The notes beneath the pieces were generated by a model, which saw only the letters and a program-made list of their open reading frames with translations, ran no database searches and was not told the origin of the DNA. A DNA stretch of 64,000 bases from Martinezella rhizogenes. GTDB lineage: Bacteria; Pseudomonadota; Alphaproteobacteria; Rhizobiales; Rhizobiaceae. The stretch covers positions 475,436 to 539,435 of the forward strand of contig NZ_SGNY01000004.1 in NCBI RefSeq assembly GCF_007002745.1, read 5' to 3'. Positions 34,852 to 44,179 of this stretch are shown one piece after another (the first letter of the stretch is position 1; each line of letters begins with the position of its first letter). A program made the translations under genes and the position numbers.

Positions 34852-36450
34852 ATGATGCGTTTTCTCCCCGTCAGCCTCACCACAATCCTTGTCGAACTCG
34901 CCGATCTCGATGAAACGCTGGCACTGTTCGCCTCGCTTCAGAATGATCCGGTCGAAGGCATTGAAGAGACGGTGCCGGCTGCCCGTACCCTGATGATCCG
35001 TTTCCGCCCTGAGAAAATCGATGCCGAAGCGCTGGCCGCGCGGCTGGCAAGTCGCGATCTCTCGGCAAAAATCGCGCCTTCGGACAATCTCGTGGAAATC
35101 CCCGTCCATTATAATGGCGAGGATCTCGCAGACGTTGCCGAACTGACCGGCATGAGCATCGACGAAGTCATTCGCCGTCATACCGAAAGTGAATTCACCG
35201 TGGCCTTCTGCGGGTTTGCGCCCGGTTTCGGTTATCTGGTCGGCGGCGATCCGGCCCTGCATGTGCCACGCCGGCAAAGCCCGCGCACCCGTATTCCCGC
35301 CGGCTCGGTGGCGCTGGCCGGCGCTTTCAGCGGCGTCTACCCACAAAACAGTCCCGGCGGCTGGCAGATCATCGGTACCACGCCGGTCAAGATGTGGGAC
35401 ATTAACCGCGACCCCGGTGCGCTTTTCCAGCCGGGTTATCGGGTGCGTTTCTTCGACTTGGACAAGGCCGGTCGAACGGTCGATTTCCCCGTCCCGGCAG
35501 CACGCGGCTCCGAGAAGGCGCCGACAAAAGACGGTCCGCATTTCGAGGTGCTAACCGCGCCGATGCCCGCCATCTTCCAGGATCTTGGCCGTTTCGGCCA
35601 GACCGGGCAGGGTGTTTCCGCCTCCGGCGCTCTGGATCGCGGCGCGTTTAATGCCGCAAACCGCATCGTCGGCAATCCGGTCAACACGCCCTGTCTTGAA
35701 CTGACGCTTGGCGGTTTCTCCTTCAAAAGCGCAAGCCGCATCGTCATCGGTATAACCGGTGCGCCCTGCCCCGTTACCATCACTACCGCGGATCGTAGTT
35801 TCGCGGCCAAGACCCCTGGTCTGGTCTCCCTCGAGCCCGGCGATATTGTTGCCTTCGGCCAGCCGCCGAAGGGAATGCGCTGTTATCTTGCCGTGCGCGG
35901 CGGTTTTGATGTCGAGCCGGTGCTCGGCAGTTTCGCAACGGATACACTGGCTGTTGTCGGCCCGGAACCCGTGGGTACAGGTGCAATCCTGCCGCTCAAG
36001 GGCGAGAAGTCTGGTCTTTCCAGTGTGTCGATCGATGAGGTTTCGGCCTTTGATCCTCCGGCAACCGGCGAGGTCGTGACACTGGATGTCGTTCTCGGCC
36101 CCCGCACCGACTGGTTCACACAGAAAGGTATCGAGACCCTGACCGGCCAGCTCTGGCAGGTCACGCCGCAATCAAACCGGGTGGGCATCCGCCTTGCCGG
36201 CGACGTGGCAGTGGAACGTAAGGACAGCGCCGAATTGCCGAGCGAAGGCACAGCGACCGGGGCGATCCAGATTCCCCATAGCGGCCAGCCGGTTCTATTC
36301 CTTGCCGATCACCCCTTGACCGGCGGTTATCCCGTCATCGGCGCGGTAGCGGAATATCATCTCGATCTTGCCGGGCAAATCCCCGTCAACGCCAAAATCA
36401 AGTTCCGCCCGATCGGCCCCTTCGCCGAAATCGCGACCAAAAACACATAA
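34852..36450 (+). CDS. 5-oxoprolinase subunits B and C, fused (KipI-KipA)
   Basis: The ~532-residue protein joins a PxpB/KipI domain (about residues 1-220; [47 protein letters not shown]) to a PxpC/KipA domain (about 230-530; [47 protein letters not shown]). Each is cyclophilin-like. These two domains together also form the carboxyltransferase part of urea carboxylase. In Bacillus they are separate genes. Either of two adjacent ATGs (34852 or 34855) can be used; GAGGA lies just before. A biotin carboxylase follows at once. Confidence 0.92.
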   Translation: MMRFLPVSLTTILVELADLDETLALFASLQNDPVEGIEETVPAARTLMIRFRPEKIDAEALAARLASRDLSAKIAPSDNLVEIPVHYNGEDLADVAELTGMSIDEVIRRHTESEFTVAFCGFAPGFGYLVGGDPALHVPRRQSPRTRIPAGSVALAGAFSGVYPQNSPGGWQIIGTTPVKMWDINRDPGALFQPGYRVRFFDLDKAGRTVDFPVPAARGSEKAPTKDGPHFEVLTAPMPAIFQDLGRFGQTGQGVSASGALDRGAFNAANRIVGNPVNTPCLELTLGGFSFKSASRIVIGITGAPCPVTITTADRSFAAKTPGLVSLEPGDIVAFGQPPKGMRCYLAVRGGFDVEPVLGSFATDTLAVVGPEPVGTGAILPLKGEKSGLSSVSIDEVSAFDPPATGEVVTLDVVLGPRTDWFTQKGIETLTGQLWQVTPQSNRVGIRLAGDVAVERKDSAELPSEGTATGAIQIPHSGQPVLFLADHPLTGGYPVIGAVAEYHLDLAGQIPVNAKIKFRPIGPFAEIATKNT

Positions 36451-36467
36451 TTTCGAGGAGAAGAGCG

Positions 36468-38198
36468 ATGAAAAAAGTGCTGATTGCCAATCGCGGCGAG
36501 ATCGCCGTGCGCATCATCCGCGCATGTCGCGATTACGGCCTGCAATCGGTCGCCGTTTATGCCGATCCAGACCAGGATGCGCTTTTCGTCCGGCTGGCGG
36601 ATGAGGCATATGCGCTGGAGGGCGTGCGCCCTGCCGAGACCTATCTCGATATCACCAAGCTGATCGCAATTGCCAAACGCGCCGGCGCCGATGCCGTGCA
36701 TCCCGGTTACGGCTTCCTGTCCGAACGCGCCGAATTTGCGCAAGCTGTTCTCGATGCCGGACTGATCTGGATCGGTCCCGATCCTCACGTCATCGAAGCA
36801 TTGGGAGACAAGGTCGAGGCGCGGCGCATCGCCACCGGCGTCGGCGCGCCGCTGGTTGCCGGCAGCGACGGCCCGGTTTCTTCCGCAGCCGAAGTCACTG
36901 CCTTTGCCGAAGAGTACGGCCTGCCCGTCGCGATCAAGGCGGCGCATGGCGGCGGCGGGCGCGGCCTTAAAGTGGCGTGGAAGATGGAGGAGATTGCCGA
37001 TCTCTATGAATCCGCCGTGCGCGAGGCGACAGCCGCTTTTGGCCGTGGCGAGTGTTTTCTGGAACGCTTTCTCGACCGCCCACGCCACATTGAGGCACAG
37101 GTTATCGCTGACAAGCACGGCAATGTACTGGTGCTCGGCACCCGCGACTGCTCGCTGCAGCGCCGGAACCAGAAACTGATCGAGGAGGCTCCTGCCCCCT
37201 TCCTCTCCGACGAGCAACGCCGGAAAATCCATGACGCCGCCAAGGCAATCTGTGCCGCAGCCGGTTATTCCGGCGCCGGCACCGTCGAATTCCTGCTCGG
37301 CGTTGATGGCACGATTTCCTTCCTCGAGGTCAATACGCGCCTGCAGGTGGAACATCCCGTTACCGAAGAAACCACCGGCATTGATCTCGTCATTGAGCAG
37401 TTCCGTATTGCTGAAGGCCACAAGCTTCGTGTGCTTGAAACACCGGAACCGCGCGGCCACTCCATGGAATTCCGCATCAATGCCGAAGATCCCGGCCGCG
37501 GCTTTCTGCCGACGCCCGGCTCGATCTCGGTTTTCGATGCGCCCTCCGGCCCCGGCATTCGCATGGATAGCGGCGTTGTCAGTGGCTCCAGCGTGCCTGG
37601 TGTGTTCGATTCGCTGATGGCGAAGCTCATCGTCACCGGTGTGGATCGCGATCAGGTTCTGCGTCGTGCCCGCCGCGCGCTCAAGGAATTCCGCATCGAG
37701 GGTATCGCCACCGTTCTGCCATTCCATCGCGCCGCAATCGAGACGGATGATTTCATCGGCACGGATGGTTTCAAGGTTCATACCCGCTGGATCGAGACCG
37801 ATTTCGCCGCCATGCCCGACGCCATGGAGCGCCCGGCACCGGCCGATGACCCGTCGATAACCCGCACCTTTCTGGAAATCGACGGCAAGCGCGTCTCCGT
37901 CGGACTGCCGAGCCTGCTGCTATCAGGGCTTGGTGCCGTCAGCGGCGGGAATACGGCTGCTCCCGGTGCTGCGATCAAGGAAAAGGAAGGCGAAATCATT
38001 GCCCCCGTTTCCGGCACCCTGCAATCTTTCAAGGTGAAAGACGGTGATGTGGTTTCCGAAGGCGATCTGCTGGCCGTCATGGAAGCCATGAAGATGGAGA
38101 CACAAATTGTCGCCACCAAGGCCGGAAAAGTGCGCCTGATCGTCAAGGAAGGCGACTATCTGCAGGCGGGCGCAGCCCTCCTCGACATAGCCGGCTAA
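36468..38198 (+). CDS. Fused biotin carboxylase-biotin carboxyl carrier protein
   Basis: The 576-residue protein has a complete biotin carboxylase ([26 protein letters not shown]-grasp [11 protein letters not shown], the [12 protein letters not shown] block, [16 protein letters not shown]). A linker of ~60 residues follows, then a biotinyl domain ending [10 protein letters not shown], whose Lys carries biotin. It carboxylates biotin with bicarbonate and ATP and should pass CO2 to a carboxyltransferase. No ordinary acyl-CoA carboxyltransferase gene is in the window; the KipI-KipA fusion encoded just before is the natural partner. It begins 18 nt after that gene. Confidence 0.93.
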   Translation: MKKVLIANRGEIAVRIIRACRDYGLQSVAVYADPDQDALFVRLADEAYALEGVRPAETYLDITKLIAIAKRAGADAVHPGYGFLSERAEFAQAVLDAGLIWIGPDPHVIEALGDKVEARRIATGVGAPLVAGSDGPVSSAAEVTAFAEEYGLPVAIKAAHGGGGRGLKVAWKMEEIADLYESAVREATAAFGRGECFLERFLDRPRHIEAQVIADKHGNVLVLGTRDCSLQRRNQKLIEEAPAPFLSDEQRRKIHDAAKAICAAAGYSGAGTVEFLLGVDGTISFLEVNTRLQVEHPVTEETTGIDLVIEQFRIAEGHKLRVLETPEPRGHSMEFRINAEDPGRGFLPTPGSISVFDAPSGPGIRMDSGVVSGSSVPGVFDSLMAKLIVTGVDRDQVLRRARRALKEFRIEGIATVLPFHRAAIETDDFIGTDGFKVHTRWIETDFAAMPDAMERPAPADDPSITRTFLEIDGKRVSVGLPSLLLSGLGAVSGGNTAAPGAAIKEKEGEIIAPVSGTLQSFKVKDGDVVSEGDLLAVMEAMKMETQIVATKAGKVRLIVKEGDYLQAGAALLDIAG

Positions 38199-38242
38199 TA
38201 TACGTCGGATCTGCCGGCCTCACAACTGCAGATCGCGCATCT

Positions 38243-38269
38243 CCGGCGGCGGAACCCTTTCGCCGCCGG
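38243..38269 (+). terminator. Possible terminator after the pxp operon
   Basis: CCGGCGGCG and CGCCGCCGG form a 9-bp stem with a 9-nt loop, followed by GCCGTTT. The T-run is poor, so it may be an attenuator or a stability hairpin. Confidence 0.5.
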
Positions 38270-38309
38270 GCCGTTTATGGCGCGACCTGCTAACCATCGT
38301 GAGGGAAAT

Positions 38310-39797
38310 ATGGCCGGACGCACCTTGCTTCAATTCTTCCATTGGTATTATCCGGACGGAGGGAAATTATGGAGCGAGGTGGCCGAAAAGGCCGAAAGCC
38401 TTGCCAAAATGGGCATCACCGATATCTGGCTGCCACCGGCCTATAAAGGCGCTGCCGGTGGTTATTCGGTCGGGTACGATACCTACGATCTCTTTGACCT
38501 CGGTGAATTCGACCAGAAGGGCACCGTCGCCACCAAATACGGTGATCGCGCCGCCCTTGAACACGCCGGCCGGACGCTGAAGGAAAACGGTGTCCGTGTC
38601 ATCCATGATGTGGTTCTCAACCACAAGATGGGGGCGGATGAGAAAGAGAAAGTTCGGGTTCGCCGCGTCAATCCCGAAGACCGCACTGATATCGACGACG
38701 AGGATTTTCAGGCGCTCGCCTATACCAAATTCACTTTTCCCGGGCGAAAAGGCGCACATTCCAAGTTCATATGGGATTTGAAATGCTTCAGCGGTGTGGA
38801 CCACATCGAGGAGCCGACCGAGGACGGTATTTTTCGTCTCGTCAACGAATATGGCGATGGCGAGTGGAACGAAGAGGTCGATCAGGAAAACGGCAATTTC
38901 GACTACCTGATGGGCGCTGACGTCGAGTTCAGAAATCGGGCGGTTTACGAGGAGCTCAAGTATTGGGGCCGATGGCTCTCCGAGCAGGTGCAGGTCGATG
39001 GCTTCCGTCTGGATGCCGCCAAACATATTCCGGCATGGTTCTTCCGCGACTGGGTCGGCCATATGCGTGAGACTGTCGATCCCGATCTTTTTGTCGTGGC
39101 GGAATATTGGCATCCCGATATCGACGCGCTGAAAAGCTATCTCGAACTGGTCGACAAGCAGTTGATGCTTTTTGACGTCGCCCTTCATCATCGCTTCCAC
39201 GACGCAGCAAAACAGGGTGGCGATTTCGACATGCGCAGCATCTTCGACGGCTCGCTGGTAGCGGCCGTTCCTGACCATGCCGTCACGCTGGTCGACAATC
39301 ATGACACGCAGCCGCTGCAATCACTGGAAGCGCCGGTGGAACCCTGGTTCAAACCGCTGGCCTATGCCATCATTCTGCTGCGTGAAGAGGGCGTTCCCTG
39401 CGTCTTTTATCCGGATTTGTTCGGCACGAGCTACACGGACACTGGCAATGACGGCAATGAGCACAAAATCGACATTCCAGCGATCGAATGCCTGCCGAAG
39501 CTCATTGAAGCGCGCAGCCATTTCGCAAACGGTTCCCAGACGGACATTCTCGATGATCCAAGCTGCATCGCCTTTATCCGCCACGGCACTGCCGATGCCC
39601 CGGGCTGCGTTGTGGTAATGTCGAACGGCGAACCGGCGGAAAAGCAGATTGATCTAGGACCGGACCATGCAGGCACGGTCTGGCGGGACTTTCTGGGGCA
39701 TCGAGACGAAAAAATCACCCTCGACGATAGCGGCAGGGGCGTTTTCCCCACCAATGGCGGCAGCGTCAGCGTGTGGGTTTCAGCCGAAGCCGAGTGA
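38310..39797 (+). CDS. Cytoplasmic alpha-amylase (GH13)
   Basis: The 495-residue GH13 enzyme starts [17 protein letters not shown]. The catalytic triad is visible: nucleophile Asp in [11 protein letters not shown], acid Glu in VVAEYWHP, and Asp in VDNHDTQP; the [10 protein letters not shown] block carries the first conserved histidine. There is no signal peptide. Sequence and length fit the intracellular AmyA/AmyS-like maltooligosaccharide-forming enzymes that act on internal glucans. The ATG at 38310 follows GAGGG. It is a single gene; nearby genes are unrelated. Confidence 0.9.
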   Translation: MAGRTLLQFFHWYYPDGGKLWSEVAEKAESLAKMGITDIWLPPAYKGAAGGYSVGYDTYDLFDLGEFDQKGTVATKYGDRAALEHAGRTLKENGVRVIHDVVLNHKMGADEKEKVRVRRVNPEDRTDIDDEDFQALAYTKFTFPGRKGAHSKFIWDLKCFSGVDHIEEPTEDGIFRLVNEYGDGEWNEEVDQENGNFDYLMGADVEFRNRAVYEELKYWGRWLSEQVQVDGFRLDAAKHIPAWFFRDWVGHMRETVDPDLFVVAEYWHPDIDALKSYLELVDKQLMLFDVALHHRFHDAAKQGGDFDMRSIFDGSLVAAVPDHAVTLVDNHDTQPLQSLEAPVEPWFKPLAYAIILLREEGVPCVFYPDLFGTSYTDTGNDGNEHKIDIPAIECLPKLIEARSHFANGSQTDILDDPSCIAFIRHGTADAPGCVVVMSNGEPAEKQIDLGPDHAGTVWRDFLGHRDEKITLDDSGRGVFPTNGGSVSVWVSAEAE

Positions 39798-39820
39798 GGG
39801 CAACCGCCAGGAAATATCCC

Positions 39821-40276
39821 TCATTCACCGGGTACGAGACGGCGCGGACCTGCGCCGTCATCGGCCAGGACATCGTTCGGATTGCGTAGCGGACAATCGT
39901 CCAAAGAAAGGCAACCGCAACCGATGCAGCCGGTAAGCTGGTCGCGCAGCATCACCAGATTGTTGATGCGAAGCTGAAGCATCTCCCGCCACGACTGTGA
40001 GAACCGTCGCCAGTCCGCCGCCGTCGCTACCCGATCCTGTGGCAAATCCGCCATCGCATCCCTGATGATGCTGAGCTGGATACCGGCCCGCTGGGCGATG
40101 CGGATGATGGCTATACGCCGAAGGACGGCACGATGATAACGGCGCTGATTACCGGCAGTCCGCCAGCCCTCGATCAAGCCCTTTGCTTCGTAAAAATGGA
40201 TGGTGGAAACCGCAACGCCGCTACGATGGGCAACCTCCCCCACCGTCAGGCTGTGCTTGAACACGGTACTTTCCAT
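39821..40276 (-). CDS. soxR: Redox-sensing regulator SoxR
   Basis: The ~151-residue MerR-family regulator has the N-terminal winged helix (LTVGEVAHRSGVAVSTIHFYEAKGLI), a dimerisation helix, and the C-terminal [2Fe-2S] cluster motif CIGCGCLSLDDC (Cys-X2-Cys-X-Cys-X5-Cys). Oxidation of that cluster by redox-cycling compounds turns SoxR into an activator. The ATG at 40276 is chosen by homology. The promoter just upstream has the classical SoxR site and 19-bp spacer, so the gene is probably autoregulated. Confidence 0.95.
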   Translation of the reverse strand: MESTVFKHSLTVGEVAHRSGVAVSTIHFYEAKGLIEGWRTAGNQRRYHRAVLRRIAIIRIAQRAGIQLSIIRDAMADLPQDRVATAADWRRFSQSWREMLQLRINNLVMLRDQLTGCIGCGCLSLDDCPLRNPNDVLADDGAGPRRLVPGE

Positions 40277-40338
40277 TCTGGCTCCTGTTTCCGGAACGAT
40301 TTCCGCTCGGAAACGCGGAAACTCGTTGAAGAGCAGCC

Positions 40339-40369
40339 GGTATAATTCCTCAACTATAGTTGAGGTCAA
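40339..40369 (-). promoter_or_regulatory. soxR promoter with SoxR box and 19-bp spacer
   Basis: On the minus strand TTGACC (40364-40369) and TATACC (40339-40344) are separated by exactly 19 bp, the overlong spacer typical of MerR-controlled promoters. The spacer overlaps the perfect 18-bp palindrome CCTCAACTATAGTTGAGG (40348-40365), matching the SoxR box. Self-activation of soxR is reported for A. tumefaciens, as I recall. Confidence 0.88.
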
Positions 40370-40381
40370 TAGGTGAATGGT

Positions 40382-40409
40382 AAAAAAAGAGGCGCCCGGT
40401 GGGCGCCCC
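40382..40409 (-). terminator. Terminator of the TonB receptor gene
   Basis: On the minus strand GGCGCCC-ACC-GGGCGCC (7-bp stem, 3-nt loop) is followed by TCTTTTTTT. It is 25 nt past the receptor stop codon. Confidence 0.88.
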
Positions 40410-40434
40410 TTCAGATCCTGCAAACAAAGCGTGA

Positions 40435-42543
40435 TCAGAACTTGGCCGTCATGCTGATCCAGAAACGGCGGCCTTCCATGACAGTGTTGAAATCGTCAGT
40501 GCCAACATCTTTGTCGAAGACGTTGTAGACTGCAGCGTTAAGATCGACATTTTCGGCAACCGCATATTTCGCGCCGATATCAAGGGTGGTGTAGGCCTCA
40601 TATTTGCGCCCGGCCATACCATTGATCGTCACCGGCGTACCATTGGTGCCGATGCGCGGTCCGGCATTGATTTCCGATCCGTGATAGTTGACCGAGGCCC
40701 AGGCTTCGAGACCATCGATCGGTGTCACCCAGTCACCCCGCAGATTGGCCATATGCTCCGGTGTCCGCGCCAGCGGGAAACCTTCATAATCGCCGGTTTT
40801 CTGTTCGGAATGTGTGTAGGTATAGTTACCACGCAGCGTCAGTTCCGGCGTGGCGTACCAGGTTGCGGTCAGCTCCACACCCTGAATCACCGCATCGTCG
40901 ATATTGTAGTTATACCAGAGGCGATAATTGCGGTCCTCGCTCCAGCGGGCAGGCGTTCCATCCGGATTGAGCACCAGCGCGTTGGAAATCTTGTCCTTGA
41001 AATCGGTGTAGAAATAGGTAGCGCCAAGCGCGACATCGCCATTGTCCCAAAGTGCGGCCACTTCGTAGCTCGTGCTCTTTTCCGCCTCCAGGCTAGGATC
41101 GCCGATAATCACGCCGCAAGTGCCACTCGGACCATAGGTGCAACCACCGCCGCCGGTCGTATAGGCATAACCCGGCGCGACCTGGCGGATTTCAGGGGCG
41201 CGGAAACCGGTGGAAATGCCGCCCTTGATGGTCAGCTCCTCCGTCGCACTCCAGACGCCGTAAAGCCGCGGGCTGAAATGATTGCCGTATTTTTCGTGGT
41301 TATCCAGACGAAGACCGCCCGTCAGCGCGAAATTATCGACAATCCGCCATTCATCCTCGACAAAAAGCGCCCATTGGGTCGCCGAGAAGGTTTCGTCGAG
41401 ATTGGTGCGACGTCCCGGGTTCTGGTCCGTAAGACGCGCCTCAAAATATTGGCCGCCGGTCACCAGCGTGTGGTTTCCGTACAATTCGAAGGGCGTGGTG
41501 AACTTGCCGTCCAGAACGGTGTTGCGCACTTCCGGCGAGCGCGGATTTTCGGTCACGCGCCCCGTGCGGATATTTCGGGTGAAATTGGTGCGCTCGGCCC
41601 ATTCCTGCTGGAAGGAGAATTCAGATGTGGTCGGCCCCCACCGGCCGGTATGCGACAAGGACCAATGGTCGCGCGTATTGGTGTTGTAGGTGCCGTTGGC
41701 GTCAGTCGCCGCCAGCGTGTCGCCGGGTTCGGCGCTGCGGCGAAGCCGCGTCTTGCCACCTTCGAGATAGATGTCGTGGTCTTCATTCGGCGTAAACGTC
41801 AGACGGCCGTTGAAGTCATATTCCTTGGCGCCCGTGGTGCCGTTGAGGACGCTATCTTCGCCGCGTGTGAAGCCCCTGCCCCAGACCTGCAGGCCCAGCT
41901 GGTCCTTCAGGATCGGCCCATTGGCATACCAGGAGACCTGGCCGCTATTGCCGAATTTGGAATGCTGCTGAACCGTACCCTCGGTGGTGACGGAGCCGGA
42001 CCAGACATCGCCGACCTTGCGGGTGATGATGTTGATGACGCCGCCCATCGCATCCGAACCATAAAGCGAGGACATCGGCCCACGCACGACCTCGATGCGC
42101 TCAATCGCCGAAACCGGCGGCACGAAGCTCTGTTCGAAACCGGAGTTACCGTTAGTGCGGGCATCGCGGGTGCTCTGCCGCTTGCCGTCAACGAGGACCA
42201 GCGTGTAAGCGCCGGGCAATCCGCGAATGAAAATATCCTTTTCATTGGCGATGCCGGTGACAGATACACCCTGCACTTCACGCAGAGCATCTGTCAGATC
42301 GCGATAGGATCCCTTTTCCAGATCCTCGCGCGTGACAACGGTGATGCTGGCAGGCGCATCCTTCACATTCTGCTCGAAGCCGGATGCGGTGACGACGATC
42401 TGCTGGAGAACCGTCGTTCCATCGGATGCCTGCTGCGCATAAACGGGCAGAGCAAAGCCCAGCGCCGTTCCGGCCATTGCTGCCGAAAGACCGGCCTTTA
42501 TTATTGTCGCGGCGTTGTTCCGGCCGCGGTACTTCAATTCCAT
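40435..42543 (-). CDS. TonB-dependent outer-membrane receptor (siderophore type)
   Basis: The ~702-residue protein has a signal peptide (AGLSAAMAGTALGFALPVYA), a TonB-box-like VLQQIVVTA and the plug domain (DAPASITVVTREDLEK, IFIRGLPGAYTLVLVDGKR, VEVVRGPMSSLYGSDAMGGVINIITR). A 22-strand-type barrel follows, ending with Phe (MTAKF). It resembles FepA/ViuA-type ferric siderophore receptors. Ligand and iron regulation are not visible; no certain Fur, Irr or RirA box was found. It diverges from the LysR-TrpD fusion gene across 147 bp. Confidence 0.9.
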   Translation of the reverse strand: MELKYRGRNNAATIIKAGLSAAMAGTALGFALPVYAQQASDGTTVLQQIVVTASGFEQNVKDAPASITVVTREDLEKGSYRDLTDALREVQGVSVTGIANEKDIFIRGLPGAYTLVLVDGKRQSTRDARTNGNSGFEQSFVPPVSAIERIEVVRGPMSSLYGSDAMGGVINIITRKVGDVWSGSVTTEGTVQQHSKFGNSGQVSWYANGPILKDQLGLQVWGRGFTRGEDSVLNGTTGAKEYDFNGRLTFTPNEDHDIYLEGGKTRLRRSAEPGDTLAATDANGTYNTNTRDHWSLSHTGRWGPTTSEFSFQQEWAERTNFTRNIRTGRVTENPRSPEVRNTVLDGKFTTPFELYGNHTLVTGGQYFEARLTDQNPGRRTNLDETFSATQWALFVEDEWRIVDNFALTGGLRLDNHEKYGNHFSPRLYGVWSATEELTIKGGISTGFRAPEIRQVAPGYAYTTGGGGCTYGPSGTCGVIIGDPSLEAEKSTSYEVAALWDNGDVALGATYFYTDFKDKISNALVLNPDGTPARWSEDRNYRLWYNYNIDDAVIQGVELTATWYATPELTLRGNYTYTHSEQKTGDYEGFPLARTPEHMANLRGDWVTPIDGLEAWASVNYHGSEINAGPRIGTNGTPVTINGMAGRKYEAYTTLDIGAKYAVAENVDLNAAVYNVFDKDVGTDDFNTVMEGRRFWISMTAKF

Positions 42544-42690
42544 GTTACGCCCCCGCATTTAACTTGAGAATTTAACCCCACTTATTTAGGAGGGAGTGCG
42601 GGCGCAATGCGTTTGTTTTCGAACCATTCTAAATTCCAGAAATTGCAAAAAGGGCTCCTCCACTCAGCGGCGGAGTAAAAAAATCGCAAG

Positions 42691-44160
42691 ATGACAACCG
42701 GCAAGAGAAAAGAACAATCAGCTTCCCCGACAAAGCCAGACAGGCTTGGACAGCTGAAATTACTTGTCGCTTTCGACGCGTTGCTGCGGGAAGGCAGTGT
42801 CAGCCGAGCCGCGGCCGGTATGGGAATGCCTGTTTCCTCGATGAGCCGCATATTGCAGCAGCTGCGGGAGAAATACGGGGACCAGCTGTTTTTACGCACC
42901 GGCCAGGGCCTGCGTCCGACCCCCTTTGCCGAGAACATGCGGTTGCGGATCCGCTCGCTGGCAGCGGAAGCGGATAACCTGATCGATTACTCACGGGAGA
43001 AACCGGAACTACCCGCCGCTGCCAACAAAAGTGGCTGGGAACGGCCGTTGCTGATGAAGGCGCCACCGCTTTCACTTCGCCCGAGCGTTGCGCTGGAAGG
43101 CCAGCCGACACCGGAAAACATCGCTGATCGTCTCGCCCGTATCGGCCACAATGCCGATCCGCAGCAGCGGCTTGCCAAATATATCGCGACCTCGGCAATG
43201 GGCATCGGCAATAGCCGCCCGCTCAGCCAAGAGGAGGCGATGGATGCGCTGTCGATCATTCTCGACGGCAATGCCGATCCGATCCAAATCGGGGCGCTGC
43301 TTGCAACCATGCATTATCGCGGTGGGACCGCAGCGGAGCTTGCCGGTTTCATTGAAGCCATGTGGCAGCATATAGAAAGAGACCGTCAGCGGCCTGCCGC
43401 CGTTGATCTCGACTGGCCGGCCTATATGTCGCCCAAACATCGTGACGCACCCTGGTTCCTGCATTCCGCCCGCCTCGTTTCCATGGCGGGATACAGCGTT
43501 TTGTTACACGGCCATGTGGGTCAGGGAGAAAATGGCGGCAAGCTCGAACTTGCAGCTGAAGCCTGTGGAATTCCCCTCTGCCATTCCCTTTCGCAGGCGG
43601 CCGAGGCCACAGCCTCGGAACGGATCGCCTATTTGCCGATTGGCGGCCTGTCTCTGCAGTTCCAGAGCCTGCTTGGCCTGCACGGCATTCTGGAAATGCG
43701 CCTGCCGCTCAATACGGTCGTGCATCTTCTCAATCCGCTGCGCGCCAGAAGCGCCATCATCGGTGTCGCCCGCCCCTCCTATCAGGAGCTTCACCGCGAC
43801 ACTGCGCGGCTGCTTTCGGTGGAAAACCTCGCCATTCTCGGCAATACGCGGGATTTTGCGCAATTCACACCGTTTCGCAGCACCCGGATTTTTGGCCTTT
43901 CCAAAGGCAAGGATGTGGAATTCGTCATTCCAGCCCGCGAAACGCCACCCGCCGAAATGCCGACCATGTTCACCACCTTCGAATATTGGCGGGCAGTCTG
44001 GACGGGGGCAGCCAGAGACGAAAGGGCGGAAACCACCATCATCTCCACAGCTGCAATCGCGCTGATGCTGGTCAACGACATGACCATGCCATTTGAAGAG
44101 GCCTATGCCCGCAGCCTGCGGCTGTGGCACGACCGGGCGCGTAATTTCGTCAATGTCTGA
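42691..44160 (+). CDS. LysR-type helix-turn-helix fused to a TrpD/YbiB-like domain
   Basis: The 489-residue protein has a LysR-like winged helix at about residues 18-95 (LKLLVAFDALLREGSVSRAAAGMGMPVSSMSRILQQL, then LRPTPFAENMRLRI). The rest (about 130-489) is a glycosyltransferase-family-3 fold like anthranilate phosphoribosyltransferase: the N-terminal helical domain SQEEAMDALSIILDGNADPIQIGALLATMHYRGGT, a LLHGHVGQ block, and LEMRLPLNTVVHLLNPL at the usual RT-L-NP box. The usual GTGGD phosphate loop is not evident. YbiB/TrpD2 relatives bind nucleic acid. It could be a regulator sensing a phosphoribosyl ligand, or an enzyme with DNA binding. The start and ribosome-binding site are weak. Confidence 0.85.
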   Translation: MTTGKRKEQSASPTKPDRLGQLKLLVAFDALLREGSVSRAAAGMGMPVSSMSRILQQLREKYGDQLFLRTGQGLRPTPFAENMRLRIRSLAAEADNLIDYSREKPELPAAANKSGWERPLLMKAPPLSLRPSVALEGQPTPENIADRLARIGHNADPQQRLAKYIATSAMGIGNSRPLSQEEAMDALSIILDGNADPIQIGALLATMHYRGGTAAELAGFIEAMWQHIERDRQRPAAVDLDWPAYMSPKHRDAPWFLHSARLVSMAGYSVLLHGHVGQGENGGKLELAAEACGIPLCHSLSQAAEATASERIAYLPIGGLSLQFQSLLGLHGILEMRLPLNTVVHLLNPLRARSAIIGVARPSYQELHRDTARLLSVENLAILGNTRDFAQFTPFRSTRIFGLSKGKDVEFVIPARETPPAEMPTMFTTFEYWRAVWTGAARDERAETTIISTAAIALMLVNDMTMPFEEAYARSLRLWHDRARNFVNV

Positions 44161-44179
44161 AAGCTCGGGGCCTGAAAGC

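Noticed and set aside
36357..37781. 474-codon minus-strand frame opposite pxpBC and biotin carboxylase
   Set aside because: Antisense to strongly conserved enzyme domains; no signature of its own.
40681..42567. 628-codon plus-strand frame opposite the TonB receptor
   Set aside because: The receptor on the minus strand has signal peptide, plug and C-terminal Phe; the antisense frame has none of these.
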